A DNA stretch of 64,000 nucleotides from Tubulanus polymorphus (Eukaryota; Nemertea; Palaeonemertea; Tubulaniformes; Tubulanidae), in contig NC_134025.1 of the NCBI RefSeq assembly GCF_964204645.1, positions 9,987,001 through 10,051,000 of the forward strand, given 5' to 3'. Positions 36,001 to 48,340 of the stretch are shown piece after piece. Numbering within the stretch: the stretch's first letter is position 1; each line of letters opens with the position of its first letter. The position numbers were made by a program, and so were the translations under genes. The notes beneath the pieces are model-generated. The model was not told where the DNA came from and made no database searches. It saw nothing but the letters and a program-made list of their open reading frames with translations.

Positions 36001-38686
36001 GTCATTTATCATTAGACCGTGTATACAGGACCGACCTGGAGAGTGCTTTAAATGAAAATGCTCATTTATGATAACTTGTGTATTATACGTCCCAGGACTC
36101 GCTATTCAAAACGGACAGGGATTATGCGAGTCAATCTACGCGGACAGAGGAATCTATTAAAATAAAGAAAGTCCGAGCGAGAATGTGTTCACCAGTGGAA
36201 CTAACTAAAATTCTAGCCGAACAATTCACCGGCCGAACAAAACAAGCTGTCACGCTCGCCGAATGAAAAATTGGAAAGTTATAACATCAAAGTGAATGCG
36301 AAGTCATTGAAGTCCGAGCAATTGATAGCGTCAATATTAACTATTGTCGAATTATTTCAAAATGTCCTCGCAACAATGTCTCATGTTTGAGATGATGACC
36401 ACTTATAACGGACTTGTTGCCTCAAAGCCGAGCGGCTTAGATAAACAAGCCTCGGCACGGAATTGTTTTTCGTAAGCCGGCCGCGAAATAAAATATCTCC
36501 GGCGACCTCGATTAGAACACGGCTGTGCGCGCCGACAAGCAATTATTGCCCTCACGCATCAATTGCACGTCGCAACATCGTCAACAATATTGCCGGGTCT
36601 CCCGTTCATCAAGAGCTCGGCGAGATCGAATAGATAAACTAGATCGAGAAAACTTTCTTCTGGCCAAATGCATTTTAACAATCGACACGACAATAGATAC
36701 TTCACAAAAGAAATGGCAAAACTAAAAGTGACCAAGATGATGTTATATATCTACATATATCGGCAATGATTTTTACATCTATATACTTTTATTCAACAAG
36801 GTGGCCGCTTCCACCTATCTACAAATCCCATTTAGCTTTCCATGATTTTTCCATGTGATTATATAAAATTCCCTGAGTGAATCGAGAGAAATTTCTAGGT
36901 TTAAAACATTAGAATCTATTCATTTTTCATGTATCGCGAATTGGTAAGGAAACGCGTTATAAATAGCAAATCCAAATTCCCCGAGTTTTCCAGGTTTTGT
37001 CAAATTCCCAGACTTTTTTTGAGTTTTAAAGGTTAGCGTGGCCACCCTGCGCAAAACTTAGTCAAAATTTAAGAAATTAGATCGTGAACAAATCGTTACT
37101 TACGTTACTGAGAGTCGACGACGGTTTCAGAACGAGATTTCGCGGTAATGTCATTTCAGCCCGGTTCGGCGCCACCTCCGGGCACGCCTTGTCCGGCACG
37201 ATGTACGTGCATATCTTCTGAAATTCGCTTTCTTTCGTATTGCTTATGTCCAGGCCATCTTCCATGCTGTCTGTAAGATATTCGAAGAAATAGATTTCCT
37301 TAAAAAATTTATTTAAAACCCACTGTATACAGATAATACGTTTAAAATGAAATATATCGGATCAAGAATTAAAAAAACAAGACACGCCGTCTGAGACTCT
37401 CTCTAGAGACCATCGTCAGGTTAATTTGTATATATACAGTAGACTCTGCTTGGGTTGGATACGATCAACTCGGATAACTGTTCAACTCAGATGTTTGTTA
37501 TGGCTGTGACGCTATTCAAGAGATACATAATATCCAACTCAGATATCACTCAAGTCCGACATATTTTCATGGTCCGAAGAGGTCCGACTTGGGCAGAGTC
37601 TAGTGTAGCAGGTTTTCAACTTAAAACATTATCTCCTCATTATAGAGTGGCTTTTCTACTACTTTGAACGGGATATTCGAACATTGCAAAAATCATTCGT
37701 AGCCAGATTTGTGTTTCATTATCGATATAACTATAAGTTACACGATATATACACATATGCTTTGAAAGGAACTTTTGTCACGCGGGTTAGATCTTCAAAA
37801 CGTACCCGCGGGCAATTTTTGCCGGGAGAATTGTTAATCAATTTCATTCCCATTGGCAGAGACTTTCACTAGTCTTTGCAACAGTACAGTAGAAGTTTTA
37901 TAATCAACAACCTAGAAAGAAACTAGATCTCCTCGATTATTCACTCCAGAGGTAAAGAAAATTTCTGCACTTGCTTCGGAATTCAAAAAACGTATGTATA
38001 AGGTTTCACCTGTGCGACCATTACACACGTTTAATGGGTGTCAATTTCGAAAAATAGCCAGTCGGAGAAAACAAGTGGATCGGAACTGTCATAAAAGTCG
38101 TCTTGTCAACTTTTGCTGAACTTCATTACACGGTCTTGCCAGCGTATTAAATAAATTATTAAATCAAATGTTGTTTTTCGTCGGCGCGCACAAGAGGTGT
38201 ACGTTACGGTCAGCGCGGAATGGAAATAAACAATCAAGGGTCGAAACGGGGAAAAGTGATCAAAGATTATTGGAACAGAAGTGAAAAAACAACCGACCAC
38301 TACTTTCAATGCTCAAAAGAAACCCGACTAAGAAAAGTAATCAAAGGTGATAAAAATTCAACCTTTTCACTACTATAAGGACTGTCATAGTTAATCAAAA
38401 TCTACATAAAAAATGCTATTCCATTTGAGAGAGAATCACTAACAAAATTGTTAATTCATATTTGAAATAATCAAATTTCACCATAAAAAAAATTAACGAT
38501 TTCAACAATTTCAAAAAGTTACGAAAATGTGCGTCAAATATCGACGACTAATCGAAATATCCATAATTCTAACTAATATTCCATAATAATACGGATTATT
38601 TTTGAGAAATAATTTTCGAATTCGGTAAAAATCGAGCGCTTACCTGCGTGAGAAGGCAGTAAACTCGCATCTGAGTGAACAGTCAT
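21081..38686 (-). CDS. PRDM1: PR domain zinc finger protein 1 (Blimp-1)
   Basis: Five coding exons on the minus strand: 38686-38644, 37270-37104, 25601-25482, 23617-23365, 22948-21081. The phases agree and the product is 816 aa (human 825 aa). If translation starts at the second-exon ATG (37265) it is 800 aa. The N-terminus holds [12 protein letters not shown] and LPRNLVLK, as in vertebrate Blimp-1. The PR/SET domain (about residues 70-190) contains [45 protein letters not shown] and [17 protein letters not shown]. The last exon has a long Ser/Pro-rich middle and then [10 protein letters not shown]. Five zinc fingers follow (about 596-732), four C2H2 and a final C2HC type (CPKC, then HWKTGNC), and an acidic tail. 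By family this is a nuclear transcriptional repressor that recruits histone-modifying partners through its zinc fingers. All fingers lie in one exon, unlike vertebrates. ALNLS at about 561-565 could be a CtBP-type motif. An 11.5-kb intron precedes the PR-domain exons. Confidence 0.95.
23033..23310. mobile_element. hAT-like MITE in PRDM1 intron
   Basis: The element starts CAGTGTGGCCACT and ends AGTGGCCACTCTGC, giving inverted ends of the form CAGxGTGGCCAC. The interior is rich in 'gagttttcca' and 'ccaggttt' phrases and has no transposase. It sits in the short intron between the second PR-domain exon and the zinc-finger exon. A second copy lies at 36.80-37.05 kb. The terminal motif is typical of hAT-group MITEs. 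I could not see a clean 8-bp target duplication. Confidence 0.65.
24224..24233 (+). promoter_or_regulatory. Blimp-1/IRF-like motif in a PRDM1 intron
   Basis: GAAAGTGAAG matches the core of the Blimp-1 consensus (GAAAGTGAAA) at nine of ten positions. It lies in the intron between the two PR-domain exons. One match can arise by chance. It is noted because the gene itself encodes the factor that would read it. Confidence 0.3.
29534..29544 (+). promoter_or_regulatory. Consensus Blimp-1/IRF motif in PRDM1 intron
   Basis: GAAAGTGAAAA contains the full ten-base Blimp-1 core GAAAGTGAAA. It sits in the 11.5-kb intron of PRDM1. Vertebrate Blimp-1 and IRF factors recognise this kind of site. Autoregulation here is only inferred. 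Confidence 0.35.
29875..29888 (+). promoter_or_regulatory. Single CTCF-like core in PRDM1 intron
   Basis: ACACCAGGGGGCCG matches the CTCF core at its key positions (CA, AGGGGGC). It is outside any visible repeat array and in the same orientation as the four cores at 16.7-17.2 kb. Binding is unproven. Confidence 0.35.
30307..30594. mobile_element. Pogo-like MITE with 24-bp inverted ends
   Basis: The left end reads CAGTAAACGTCGCCTAAC then TCGGAC. The right end, read on the other strand, is CAGTAAACCTCGTTTAAC then TCGGAC, which is 21 of 24 identical. The element is 288 bp with a non-coding interior, so it is a MITE. CAGT ends followed by an 'aactcgga' block fit the pogo/Tigger group. It lies in the long PRDM1 intron. 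Related shorter elements are at 37.44 and 63.2 kb. Confidence 0.75.
31827..32708. repeat. 38-bp minisatellite, about 23 copies
   Basis: The unit is 38-39 bp. It reads, in order, 'agttctatagcattttgaat', 'taagtttaccag' and 'tcctag', and runs for about 880 bp in the long PRDM1 intron. Copies vary at a few positions (gcatttt/gaatttt, ttgaa/ttcaa, guanine insert after cctag). Variants such as 'aagtgtaccag' with 'ctaggagttctatgg' recur together at about 31890, 32090 and 32460. That points to higher-order duplication of blocks. The whole is non-coding. Confidence 0.95.
32709..36790. other. PRDM1 long intron, remaining non-coding sequence
   Basis: I see no exon here. A trinucleotide (CAT/CAC)n run of about 34 bp lies at 34816-34849. 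GC-rich patches occur near 33.10-33.22 kb (cggtggcggtggt, ccgccgccgttg). Otherwise it is ordinary intron sequence between the PR-domain exons and the N-terminal coding exon. Confidence 0.5.
36798..37050. mobile_element. Second copy of the GTGGCCAC hAT-like MITE
   Basis: It begins AAGGTGGCCGCTTCCACC and ends GCGTGGCCACCCTGC. The interior shares 'ccatgatttttccatgtgat', 'catttttcatg' and 'gagttttccaggttt' with the copy at 23.03-23.31 kb, in the same order and orientation. It starts about 50 bp inside the intron, downstream of the donor after the 37104-37270 exon. Confidence 0.65.
37437..37605. mobile_element. Short pogo-like MITE upstream of the PRDM1 second exon
   Basis: It starts CAGTAGACTCTGCTTGGGTT and its far end, on the other strand, starts CACTAGACTCTGCCCAAGTC. 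These are good inverted repeats over about 20 bp. The interior has 'aactcggat' and 'aactcagat' phrases. It is preceded by TA. A degraded relative lies at 63.2-63.4 kb. It lies in the intron between the first two PRDM1 coding exons. Confidence 0.65.
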
Positions 38687-39300
38687 CGGAGAGGATGTGT
38701 TGTAATATGATGCGCCTCTAATAACGACTAACTATTAAACTACCGCGTACGCGCGGCGCGGTCGACTGTGCCCGCTTGACATGCGATGATTTAATATTCG
38801 CTCGACGCAACAGCCAATCAGATGAGCGCGTCGCGATCGCATGTGCGATTACGACTCGTCGACGTCATCGACTCTCCGAGACTCGATCGCGCGGCGGTGA
38901 ACTCGGCGCGGCCGACGAACTTAACTAAAGCCGCGGCGGCGATTAGAGCCTTTTTAAAAGTCTTCGTTCACAATGCGGATCAACGTCGACGGCTCGTCCT
39001 AACCGTGCGTGCATGCGCAATCGACAAGATACCGCGTCGAAATGATAACGCGTTCATTGTCAACGTAGTAGCACTATTATCACACGGCCAACCTCATTAT
39101 ACAGAACAGGGACGACGCGAATGGACCAATGAGATTATCTCGTTCGGAGCGGTTTATTTCTCGTTATTGATTTATAGTGTTTGATGGGCTGTGAAAAATA
39201 ACCCTACAGGAAAACGCTCGAACAATAAACCCCCGACAAAAGATACCCGTTCGCCGCTGTCATAGACAAGTAACTACTGGTCATAGGCTGCTCATTTTCC
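38687..39300 (-). promoter_or_regulatory. Likely PRDM1 promoter region
   Basis: This is the stretch immediately upstream of the most upstream PRDM1 start (38686). It is richer in CpG than its surroundings, with strings such as 'cgcgtacgcgcggcgcg' near 38744-38760, 'cgtcgcgatcgc' and 'gcgcggcggtg'. That fits a promoter or 5' UTR. An open frame on the + strand at 38822-39184 is probably a by-product of this composition. No TATA box was identified. Confidence 0.4.
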
Positions 39301-42300
39301 TTTTCCATCCGAGAAAAATAAAAAAACATCTTGCTTTTTTTTACTAAGGCGCGAAGATTAAAAGGCAAATTCGACGCGTTATCGGAGTTATGATCAGCAA
39401 TCGGACCCCCGCAAAATAGCGGAAGTTCCGATGCAACTGATTGTCATTTCAATGCGGTGGTAGCCGGGAGAGAAAGCTGTATAACCATGTAACAGTTGTC
39501 ACCGAAACAGTCGCCAAACGCGACGATATTTGATAATCGAACAGACTTCGCCCCCAAAAGCGATCTTAACGCTCGTTGCGTTCGCGCCTCGACGTTAAAA
39601 TCACTGTCATTTTCGCCGATGCGAGGTTTCCGATTACAACCGCAAACAATATTTCTCGACGGTTTACCCTCCCTAATACCGCTCAAAGCGTGTATACGCG
39701 TCGTCGGACGCACGGGAAATATTTGCCATACAAAATTGCCTTTATGCTTAAAAGTGAAGGAAAAACATTTACTTTCCTCGAGTCGCTTTTTTTTCAAATA
39801 AGAAACACAATAGACGTCGAATACCTACGATCATCGCGGTAGAGCAGCGCGTCCCGTCCGCGCCATAGAAAAGATACTCGGAAAGCTTAAGTCCAGGATT
39901 AGAAATTGTAACAATATTTGACGAGTTTTTGTAGCGAGCGCCGTTCTTTTGCGGCCGGAATGCAATTCTTAACGCGCATAATGGACGCGAAAAACTATTG
40001 CGTTTCTCGCCCGTTGCTGTTCGAAAAAAAAAATTAAACAAAAAAATGCCAAACCCGTTCGCAAAAAACCAAATGGTAGTAACTACGCCGATATTGTAAT
40101 ATACATAACCGCAGATAATCGAAACTTTTCAACAGCCTAATCCCTATTATAATGTGCACTGAATGGCCTAATACCGCTTACTTTCTATCGTGAATGAAAA
40201 CTTTTCAATATTTCACTTTTACAATGAAATTCACAATCAGTTGGGGGTGCGCGCGTTTTCGCGTTTTTTTTTTTGTATAACTCGAATTTAGAAATCGCGT
40301 AATTAAATCCGAAAAAAACGCGCTGAATCGCGGTCGTCAATTAGAGCTCGACCACGTGCTGGGCTAATCAGCGGAAAAAAGTCGAAAAGAATGGAACTGA
40401 TCTCGAAGAACTGATTTCAATTATCAATCGAACCGATGATAAAAACCTAATTAGACGTTACAAAGAATTGCGATCACAATCGAATCTACTCAATGTGAGA
40501 TATGTGTTTACAAAAACCGGTTATACATGATACTACAATATACAAGTAAATGAACTAAATTGTTATTTATAAGGAGAATAATTAGGTAACTACGTATTAG
40601 GTATAGGTATAAGGTACTGTAATAAACAAATTCGGACAACAGACAATCTATAATTCAACGGACCTGGCTTCATAGACGAGTTTTATCTATAATAACCTAT
40701 AGCACTAACTAAATTGACAATGAATTTACTTATCAGTAACCTCCGGGTTAAAAACTAGGCTAAAACATCCCGACCATTCAAGGTTGTGAGTGGACTTTCC
40801 CGCGGCTTCACTACGTGTCCATTGTTAGTGTTATCGAAGAATAAAGAATATTTTCTATGGTCGATTATTCTTCGACATCCTTGGCCGGCGAGATATATCG
40901 TATTTCTCTCGAATTCGCAATTCCGATGAAATGCTGTCAAAAAGTCTAAAAAATCACGGCGACGTCCGGCGAGACGAGAAACAGTTACAAAACGCCTTCG
41001 AGGCGCGATTTTAATTTGAACAGAAGTTTTAATAACGACTTCATCGGGTTTTCTGCCGCGCGCGATCTTTTTTTAATTTACGAGTGAAATAGACCTTAGG
41101 TTGTGTGAACAAGTGACGACAATACCATCAAAAACCGCGCGATCCTGTTCCGATCCCCGGCAGTCACCTTTAAAGTCTGCAAAATTTAATGAAGTGCTTT
41201 TCCTGGCCATAAGAATTTCACGGCGACAGCTCGGCTTTGAAGAGTAGCTACTTTTATGTGCGGCTTGAAAGCGCGTTAAACACGTCGATGTCGCTTTACA
41301 GGTGTAAAAAAAATGAATGATTTCAACGGAATAATTAAACGCGAAAATTCGTCTTTTGTCCCCGAACGAACGTATTCATTAGGTTTTTTTTTCAAGTTGA
41401 TTATACGCTGATGGAAAAGTCTCGAATCAGTCAGTCGTCGCGAGAGGGAAAGAGGAAGAGTCACAGACACAGAGAGCAGGACTGCCAACCTCTGAAAAGT
41501 GTTATCAGTAACAAATCAGTCGTGAATTGTTTTTTAGTGACATTTCATTGAAATCTGAAAGAAAACGTTCAATTAATCAGGACCAGTAATCAACAGTACA
41601 GTAATCAACAGTAAGACCCTCGGTAACATCTTTCATATTTCTGTTCAAATTAATCAGTAATCAACGGTAAGACTCTGAGTAACACCTTTCATATCTCTGG
41701 TACGCATCAAACAAATCAAATTAGAATTTCTCGATACAAAATATCAAAATATAAAACAGCAGCTCTGAGAGAGATAGCAAGAGACAAGGAACAGGCAATA
41801 GAGTCAGCAATAGAGTCATGTCCTGACGTTGTGAAAGTTTACTACTTTTGGCCTCGCTTGGAAATTGCACAAAAAGCAGTAGATTTTATGGGGTTTGTCC
41901 GGAATGTGCCCTTAGTTTTAAACATGGACCTTAAAAACGATTTAGAGTCCACGATTTAAGTTGTCCTACCTTCTAAACAGTTGACGCTGGATACAACCCT
42001 GAGGGAGATAGCGGGAGAGAGAGGGAGAGGTTTTCGAGGCACCTTATTGAATGCTCTTGATATATAGTGCGTTCCCACGCTGATTACCTTCGCATGCTGA
42101 TTAAATTCAGATTAACGCAAATCAAAGCCTTATTAAAAAGGATAACTAAACATTCATATTCTGATCCTACAGACGGATTTAGATAAATAAACACAAATAC
42201 CAGGGGTATTTAGACGTATAAACGTTTCCAAATCCCCTTATAACCAGAGGCTAAGCAAACTAAATGTCGTAATCCCTAAACATAAGTGGTGTATCATCCT

Positions 42301-45300
42301 TGTATTGAAAGCAAATCAAAGAATGATACCACAAACAATATTAGGAAATGCGTATAGATAGAAGAAAAACCATCTTGATCGTGAAACATAACTTCAGGTA
42401 TTCGAAATCCCGCGCTTTCGTGAAAAACTTTCTTCGAAAAATGCCTCATCGCACGAACAAAAAATCTCCATCTCCGTTAATGAAAACTTTCATAAGAAAC
42501 ATTAGATTGATAACGAAATGATGATTAATTATGAATCGGTGTAGGCTGTGACAGCCGGTTAACAAAGTTAACCGAGTTTAAGCCTTTCAATTTCACGAAT
42601 TCATAGTCGAAAAACGTATAATTTACGGTTTACTCGCGTTGATAGCAACTTTGTGACGTTCCGATTCAGGGTGTTGTCACCAAAAAAATGATGAACGAGC
42701 GCGCCAAAGAAAAGAAAACGCTCGAGTGGCCGAAAGATATACTCCGCGCCGCTATTATCAACCAAAATAGCGATGCAACGTAAGGCTGAAAAAATCGATA
42801 CCTTGTTTCTCCGTTTCTGCTAAGCTTAAAAGTTGACCCTTTACATTACTTTTCTAAAATCAAGATTGAGCTAACCACAACAGACCAGGCAGTTATAGAA
42901 AGGAACTTATTACAACGTTTTCATCGCAGTTTACAAAATGATCTGGCCGATCGGCAGAAACGAGGTATCGTTTCATCTTAGCCTGAACTATTGAAAAGAC
43001 GCCGGCAAAAAATGAAAATATACCAGCAGAGAAGGAAGTTTCCTATTATCCGTTATCGCGCCGGTTTTTGACAGCTTCGCGAAAATACGACGCGCGCATT
43101 TTTGAACGACGAATCGAGTGATATCATTTACATAACAGTGCGGCCACCTGTAATGAAATTCGTCATCGACGTTCGGGCACCATCAGAAAAACTTTCTCAT
43201 AACCATCCTCACAAATTGATCATCCCTGCACACGTGCCCGCTTCGGCGCAACTTGTACGGAATTTTTTTCTAAATAATGATTATCGTTTACCTGTATTTT
43301 CAGGGCCGCCGCGTGAAATAGCATCCGAGCAGAACATCGGCAGCGTCTTTGTCATCGTCGTCATCGGAAAGACGACTTTTACCGACGGGGTATTCTTTCG
43401 CTTAATAAGCAGGTGCGCTCTCTTCAGCAACTATTACTAACCATAAGAGCAAGACTAACACCGACCCGAACGAAGTTTCATCTTATCAGCTTGGGCAAAC
43501 TTGAACTCTCTTTACTTACTTCGTCGTGCTTTGAGGATAGGCTGCGTGTCTATTGTTTCGGCCAGCGCGAGATACTGATAAAATCGCCCAGTTCGCCAGT
43601 TGTTAATGTCACTCTCCGAAAGCTCATATATTCGCCATCAATCAAAATTAAGTTAATATTATTCTTCTTCTCCACCTTCTCGGCGAGCGAGTGGGCCAGC
43701 GAGCGAGATCCGGGAGACAATTTATCGATAGCGGCAGTTATCGTCGCGATAAGTATAATTCGATCGGCTCTCTTGTCACGTTTCTTATTCTTCCTTTCAG
43801 CGAATTTGCGGTCTTCAATAAAACTGCGAGCGTTTTCTTCTTTTTTTAATATGTTCGAAACACCGGCGCCTTTTTACGTGTCTACATCGACGAATAACGA
43901 ATGACGGCTATCATTTTAACGATATTTTCAGTCCCCTAGTGAGAATAAAATCCAACTCTCCGTGTGTGTATTGCGCGCCGGTCTTAATCCAACGGACACT
44001 GTCCAATAAGTGACAATCAGAGACCAGCCCACTGGTACACCTTCCTATTCAAACGTTTCCGCCTTTGTGAACTCAGCGAATAAATTCAACCGCACAACCG
44101 AGGACTCTAAACACTGGCCTCGGGCATCGTGATCGAGACCAAAGATAACATTTACTAACGGTTTTCTGTTCTATCAGGTGTTGATCACGGAGGACAACGC
44201 TAATGACCGATAGCGCACAGGAAACTACTTGCAATTAATTCAGTCCTCGAGAATATCTTCAACGTGTTTCCTTTTTAATCGAAGTTCAAAGTTTAATTAT
44301 GTAAAAGTATTTGAAAATTTATGCGGGACCTGCCCTATATCGATTTTCAAACAAGCCACAATTGGAAATAATACATTCATTTTAACTATAAAGATTTTTA
44401 AAAATATGATCAATTTAGAAATTATGATGGGGAAAAAGATGCGAACTAGCAGTCGCCATCAATTGGTCTCAAATACAAATTGTTTAATGCTAATAACTTT
44501 GAGGATAACCACTGATAAAACACTATGTCCATGTGATGACGATAATACAAGGATAATCCCACAACAAAAAAATAGTCCTCAAGTCTTTTTCCTTGAGCTA
44601 GTCGTTTATCTTAATAGACATCTTCAAGAATACTGGAGATAACTTTCAAGATATGGTTGACACATTGAATCAGCAACAAGCTCAAAGAAACATTTTCATT
44701 ATTATTGAAGGATTATCTTTATAACTTTTGAGGAACTTCTTCAAATGAGGCTGAGGTGGGTTTATTGTACCCTGGAGTAATCATTTAATGATTATGCCAA
44801 GATTGTACTGAAGATTTCATCTATCACACTTTACATCCATTTAAAACTGGATTTACTTGGTTTTTCATGAATTCCCTACATTTCACTTGAAGATGCCTTT
44901 ATAACCAGACCTTTCCACTGGATGCGAGTTAACATAACACGTTGAAAAGTCTCATTAAACTTTAACTCACAAGAACAGACTTCAAATTATCGATAGTTAT
45001 AAATGGCAAATTTTAAAGGCACATCTTATGATTAGCTGAATAAATACGATACCACCCAGTAACCCGACAGATGTAGGTATGCCTCTAGATTTTATGCATA
45101 CAGTTTAAATTGGCTAAAATCAAGGAACATTTAATCTCAAAGTGGAGGTGGTCCGTATGAAAAGGAAGACGGATATCGTTGTAATTCGACTACCGAACAT
45201 AACACTTCTATGTCTTACAACTGCAGTCAAAAGTCTCCTGACGATTTTAACATCTACTTAAAATAATGTCCCCACATAACGTGCAAAATCGCATATAATC

Positions 45301-46390
45301 CTCCTGGAGAGCGGAGAAAACCCATTATAGGGGTTTTATCAGGTAACCGAATCTGTATCAATTTAACTTGAATTTCGAATGCTCCGATTACACTCAACGC
45401 CCATATTGAACTGAATAGAAGAGGGGTTTCTCCTCATTATCGTCGATATTTAACTAAACAGAATACACGCATCAGTGGATACAATCTTTTATATGATATA
45501 TATTAGATTTCAATTTTACGTTAATTGTAAATTGATGCCCGAGCGATCGAAACTGACCAAACCCATAGAAACAATTTCGTACATTTACACAAACGGTAAT
45601 GAGCGGTCAAGCCGGACATATAATAGAATTCGATACCAGAGTTTTAAAATTTCAATACAGCTACTGAATTTTATATGACATCCGCCTATTAGCAACAACG
45701 TTGACTTGAATTAAGATAACGATATTGAAAAGAAAAATCGAAACGATATACATTTCACGGACTGGTTGCCAGAAGAATCATAACGGAATATAAGCAAAAA
45801 ATACCACACTTAGTCAAACATATTCGAGCTATAAAACTCATCAAAACATTTAGACTAGTACCCATAAGCAATTTTATCATATACAGCACAAAGTAAGGCA
45901 TTGTCGGAGCAAGTGCTTTGGCATTTTTTTCTTAGCAAGTTGAATCACTGTTGATTATTGGAAATCTGTTCACTTACTCTCCATAATCTACCCGATTTTT
46001 GTAACAATGAATATGTAGCCCGAAGGCAAGCCGCCCTAAAGTTACTATTCTTCCACTGCCAGAGTTTACAAATGCCTTTTTAATGATTATGGGGAAAACG
46101 CTTGACTGACAAGGAAGGAGTTTGCGTTTGAATTGAGACGAGATCAGTTTGTTTAAAGTAACAATTTGCATACATTTTTCAACTAGTACATAATGATTAA
46201 TGATAAGGAATCTCAAGAGCCAGGTCTATTAGATAAATGCGTAAACATGGCTTCTTGTTATCATTTTAAAGTCATTTTAACTGTATACAACTCATTTCAT
46301 CCACCTATGAACTCCTCTGTCCGCCGAATTGACCACGATTTTTCAAAGAATCATAACAATATTTTCAGCTCCATTAACTCTCGCATTTGT
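39301..46390. other. Intergenic region, no recognised gene
   Basis: I see no conserved exon, RNA gene or complete mobile element. Open frames, including a 163-codon one at 43413-43904 (+) and a 137-codon one at 44229-44642 (+), have low-complexity or random-looking products and no family motif. A short GA-rich run is at 41999-42030. Confidence 0.5.
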
Positions 46391-46396
46391 CAAACA

Positions 46397-46720
46397 AGAG
46401 CCACGATCACACAAGCTTTTAAGCCTGTACTGAATTAGGCCCAGAATGCCAATGGAGGCCAAATGGGCCTACCAAAAAACGTTGCACCAGGCCCAAGCCA
46501 AATTTTAGCACGTGGGTCCAATTATTGCGTGTGAATTGTTACTGGTGCTAAACTGAATTGCTAAGTGACTCACTTGCCATTTTTCAAAGTATTGTTTAGT
46601 ATCAAGTGAGTGGTTTGCGTGTGAACGGGCTCTCTAATTAGGCACGGGCCAAATTTGACTGGGGCCTGTTCCGCGCCAATCTGGTCCAGGCCGAATCATC
46701 TCCGCGAGACCGCGGCTTAT
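46397..46720 (+). mobile_element. MITE copy 1 (GCGATCACA-ended family)
   Basis: Its left end is AGAGCCACGATCACAC and its right end is CGCGAGACCGCGGCTTAT, both diverged from the family ends TATAAGCCGCGATCACAC and GTGATCGCGGCTTATA. The interior contains the family hallmarks: 'caggcccaagccaaatttt', 'gtgaattg', 'agtatcaagtgagtggttt', 'gtgtgaacg' and 'ctctctaattaggcac'. It is non-coding. Confidence 0.7.
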
Positions 46721-47538
46721 GAATTCAGAACAAAACTAAATATAGTCTTAGAAGAAAGTCACTACCGCGGTTAAAAAGAAAAAACAAACTCGAACACAAT
46801 AAACATTCAATTAAGCAGCCGATATGAAAATCGTCCACTAACGTAACGCAAACATCCCGAAGACAGAAATCGCTTCGGTCGTCATGGCAATCGGCGTGGA
46901 CCTATTCGAAAACAAGTTAATAGACGCGAAAAAATTAATTACGAGTCCGGGGGAAACCGTTATGATGTATTACGTACAATAAAACTTGCGATAAAAGTTT
47001 GCCGACGAAAGACGTTGTAAGGACTGCGTTTTGCCCGTTTTGCCCGCGCGTGTGATAAAAGAAGCGACAATGGCGAGTGTTGACACAAGTCTCAATTCCT
47101 GCGAGTCGAGGGTAACGCCGGTATGCTGTTGACAACGAATCTCATTTTCCATCTGCAAACAGTCACTTGGCTGCCTCAGCAACAATGTGACTGACAATCA
47201 CGGGCGTGCGACGAGGAATCGGAAATTGCCGCACCGACGGAGTGTATTCCGCGACGATCGAGTCCAAACCATCGGTACTTCACAAACTGGGTCTCACCAA
47301 TTCAGGGTACATGCGTCCATATCCTGGTTGTGGTCAATAGTTCTTCACTAACCTCGATTTCATTATGCAAAATGAATGCCATGAACGATGATCAAGTTGG
47401 AACATTTAAAAAAGATTTAAGATGGTTATCAGTTGTAGGAAAAACAACTTGTATTCTCCTGGTCTTTGAGAATATCAGCATATCATCCATTAACTGAGAA
47501 GGAATCGAGTTAGTCCCAGGTTAAAGTTAATACCAGTC

Positions 47539-47870
47539 TATAGCCGCAATGACACTAACATTTTTGGCCCTGTGCCAAATTAGGCCTGGAACAACCGTTC
47601 ACAGGGGTGCCAATGGGTTTGTCTTGTGCCTGTTTGGCCCAGGCCAAAACATCTATCAGGTCTGAGCCAAATTATAGCACAGGTCAAATTATTGCATGTT
47701 TTGCAATTGGTTGCGGAAGTGACTCAACTCACTTCAATTCACTGTTCAAACTTCAATTCACCGTATAAGCATTGTTTAGTATGAGTGGTTTATGCGTGAA
47801 GGCGTTCTCTAATAAGACATTGGCCAAAAATTGCCCAGGCCAAATCATCTCGGCGTGATCCCGGCTTATA
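47539..47870 (+). mobile_element. MITE copy 2 (GCGATCACA-ended family)
   Basis: The left end is TATAGCCGCAATGACAC and the right end is GCGTGATCCCGGCTTATA. The interior has 'aacaaccgttcacaggggtg', 'tttggcccaggccaaaa', 'attgtttagtatgagtgg' and 'gcgttctctaataagacat'. It is about 330 bp, with the same orientation as copy 1. Confidence 0.7.
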
Positions 47871-48340
47871 TAAAACCAACACTTAGGAGACCCAGATACA
47901 CGGACAAGTATGTTTCAAGGTCATTTCAAGTCTTCCAGAGATACTACGTATAACGGTGGTCTTTCTCGTGATGTTTGTCTTTCAAAATGCAGTCAACAGG
48001 TGGTAATAACTTACTCTCCGAGGACATTAATCCATTTACACGATGTCGTTGATTCTCTCATCATAGTAGCCGTAGTAGAACGTGTTCGCAGCACCTGTAG
48101 CTCGTAACTGCGAAACCGGGCATTCATAGTAAAAATTAATGTCCTATAGTAGTAACTCAGTTTCACAAGCTGTTCCGCGTCGTGATGCACACACCTTGTT
48201 TTAAAGTGCGTGTTTTTTTACGGCGTCGTCGACGATGACGTAAGCACGGAACGAGTGAATGAACCGACAGAGTTAAAAAAAAGAAGATAAATAACTTCTA
48301 AAGCTCTGGATGTGACGCTAAAGCAGCAGGACGGTGCACA

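Noticed and set aside
38822-39184. 120-codon open frame in the CpG-rich stretch upstream of PRDM1
   Set aside because: Arg/Ala-rich product expected from CpG-rich promoter DNA, with no family resemblance.
43413-43904. 163-codon open frame on the + strand
   Set aside because: Product looks random and Ser/Leu-rich, with no motif, no supporting splice sites and no nearby gene context.
44229-44642. 137-codon open frame on the + strand
   Set aside because: No recognisable domain. It is in AT-rich DNA where such frames occur by chance.
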